DNA from: Sutcliffiella cohnii
Lineage (GTDB): Bacteria; Bacillota; Bacilli; Bacillales; Bacillaceae_I
Assembly (NCBI RefSeq): GCF_002250055.1
Contig: NZ_CP018866.1
Coordinates: forward strand, 3,340,501-3,404,500
DNA: 64,000 nucleotides
Direction of reading: 5' to 3'
Shown here one piece after another: positions 63,608 through 64,000 of this stretch. Position numbers and translations under genes: made by a program. Every line of letters begins with the position of its first letter. The first letter of the stretch is position 1. The notes below the pieces were generated by a model that searched no databases, was not told where the DNA came from, and worked only from the letters and a program-made list of their open reading frames with translations.

Positions 63608-64000
63608 TCAACCGGCAGATACTTTGTTTTTACCTTGCCCCTTCGCCTTGTATAAAGCTGTATCGGCTCGTAAAAATAATTCCTTCGCACTGTCGTTCTT
63701 TTCTTTTTGCCAGAACGACACACCACATGATACGGTTACAGACGGTGATGTATGCTCACTAACTCGTTTTTTAATACGGTCTGCAATTTGTAAACCTAGC
63801 GATAAATCTATTTTTGGTAAATAAATAGCTAGTTCTTCTCCTCCCCACCTTGCTCCAATATCCGTATCTCTTAAATTATCTTTTATAACAGAACCTACTT
63901 GAATTAATATTTCGTCCCCAATTTGGTGACCGTACTGATCATTCACTAATTTAAAATCATCAATATCTAATAAAATAAAGGTTCCGAATGAATCGTGTTT
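63608..64000 (-). CDS. ytrP: GGDEF domain protein, C-terminal part (cut by window edge)
   Basis: The minus-strand frame is open to the window edge; 131 residues are seen, with no start. It begins in the GGDEF domain: FILLDIDDFKLVNDQYGH (metal-binding Asp) and the active-site GGEEL in ARWGGEELAIYLPK, ending ADTALYKAKGQGKNK. GGDEF domains make cyclic di-GMP; the active-site residues seen look competent. Position beside ytsP suggests the YtrP protein of B. subtilis (GAF plus GGDEF), but the N-terminus is not visible. Confidence 0.72.
   Translation of the reverse strand, partial: KHDSFGTFILLDIDDFKLVNDQYGHQIGDEILIQVGSVIKDNLRDTDIGARWGGEELAIYLPKIDLSLGLQIADRIKKRVSEHTSPSVTVSCGVSFWQKEKNDSAKELFLRADTALYKAKGQGKNKVSAG

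Overview
The window is a low-GC chromosomal stretch from a Bacillaceae bacterium (Bacillus sensu lato). Gene order follows the Bacillus subtilis thrS-to-rpsD region closely: thrS, ytxC, dnaB, nrdR, speD, gapB, coaE, ytaF, mutM, polA, phoRP, mdh-icd-citZ, ytwI, ytvI, fxsA, pyk-pfkA, accAD, malic enzyme, dnaE, ytrHI, nrnA, ytpI, ytoI, ytkL, ytkK, ackA, ytxK, tpx, ytfJI, yteJ, sppA, nadK2, ytcJ, sspA, thiI, a cysteine desulfurase, brnQ, ezrA, hisJ, refZ, ytsP. Spore genes (ytxC, ytaF, ytrHI, ytfJ, an alpha/beta SASP) point to an endospore former. Most genes are on the minus strand. There are no rRNA or tRNA genes, no IS element or prophage, and no CRISPR array.

Layout. 1-10.9 kb: 5' end of thrS behind a T-box, ytxC, primosome protein DnaB, NrdR, SpeD with a structured leader, gluconeogenic GapB with CcpN-type boxes, CoaE, YtaF and the repair pair MutM/PolA. 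11-15.7 kb: an HflK/HflC pair and the phosphate sensor system PhoPR. 15.8-16.3 kb: a block of structured repeats. 16.3-20.4 kb: a MaoC-like protein and the TCA segment citZ-icd-mdh. 20.6-30 kb: membrane proteins YtwI, YtvI and FxsA, then pfkA-pyk, accDA, a GntR regulator and malic enzyme, so that lower glycolysis, pyruvate supply and malonyl-CoA synthesis lie side by side. 30-38 kb: DnaE, the sporulation pair YtrH/YtrI, NrnA, YtpI and YtoI. 38-48 kb: YtkL, a Xaa-Pro peptidase, an SDR, UspA, an EcsC-like protein, GuaC, AckA, YtxK and Tpx, separated by repeat elements. 48-64 kb: YtfJ/YtfI, YteJ/SppA, NadK2, an amidohydrolase, a small acid-soluble spore protein, ThiI with its desulfurase, BrnQ, EzrA, HisJ, RefZ, fRMsr, a methionine gamma-lyase-type enzyme, and the 3' end of a GGDEF protein.

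The content is mostly conserved housekeeping. The most unusual signals are: (1) the speD leader, which has a stem, a candidate anti-Shine-Dalgarno element, and a short upstream reading frame ending Pro-Pro-Trp-stop whose proline codons are the anti-SD; (2) absence of dnaI from its usual place after dnaB, with half of a dispersed repeat at the junction; (3) two families of palindromic repeats, one with stems that change compensatorily between copies, twice lying between a gene and its apparent terminator; (4) a FapR-like half-palindrome over the accDA promoter; (5) an SDR enzyme lacking its catalytic tyrosine. All assignments come from reading the sequence and recall of family features; no database search was run.
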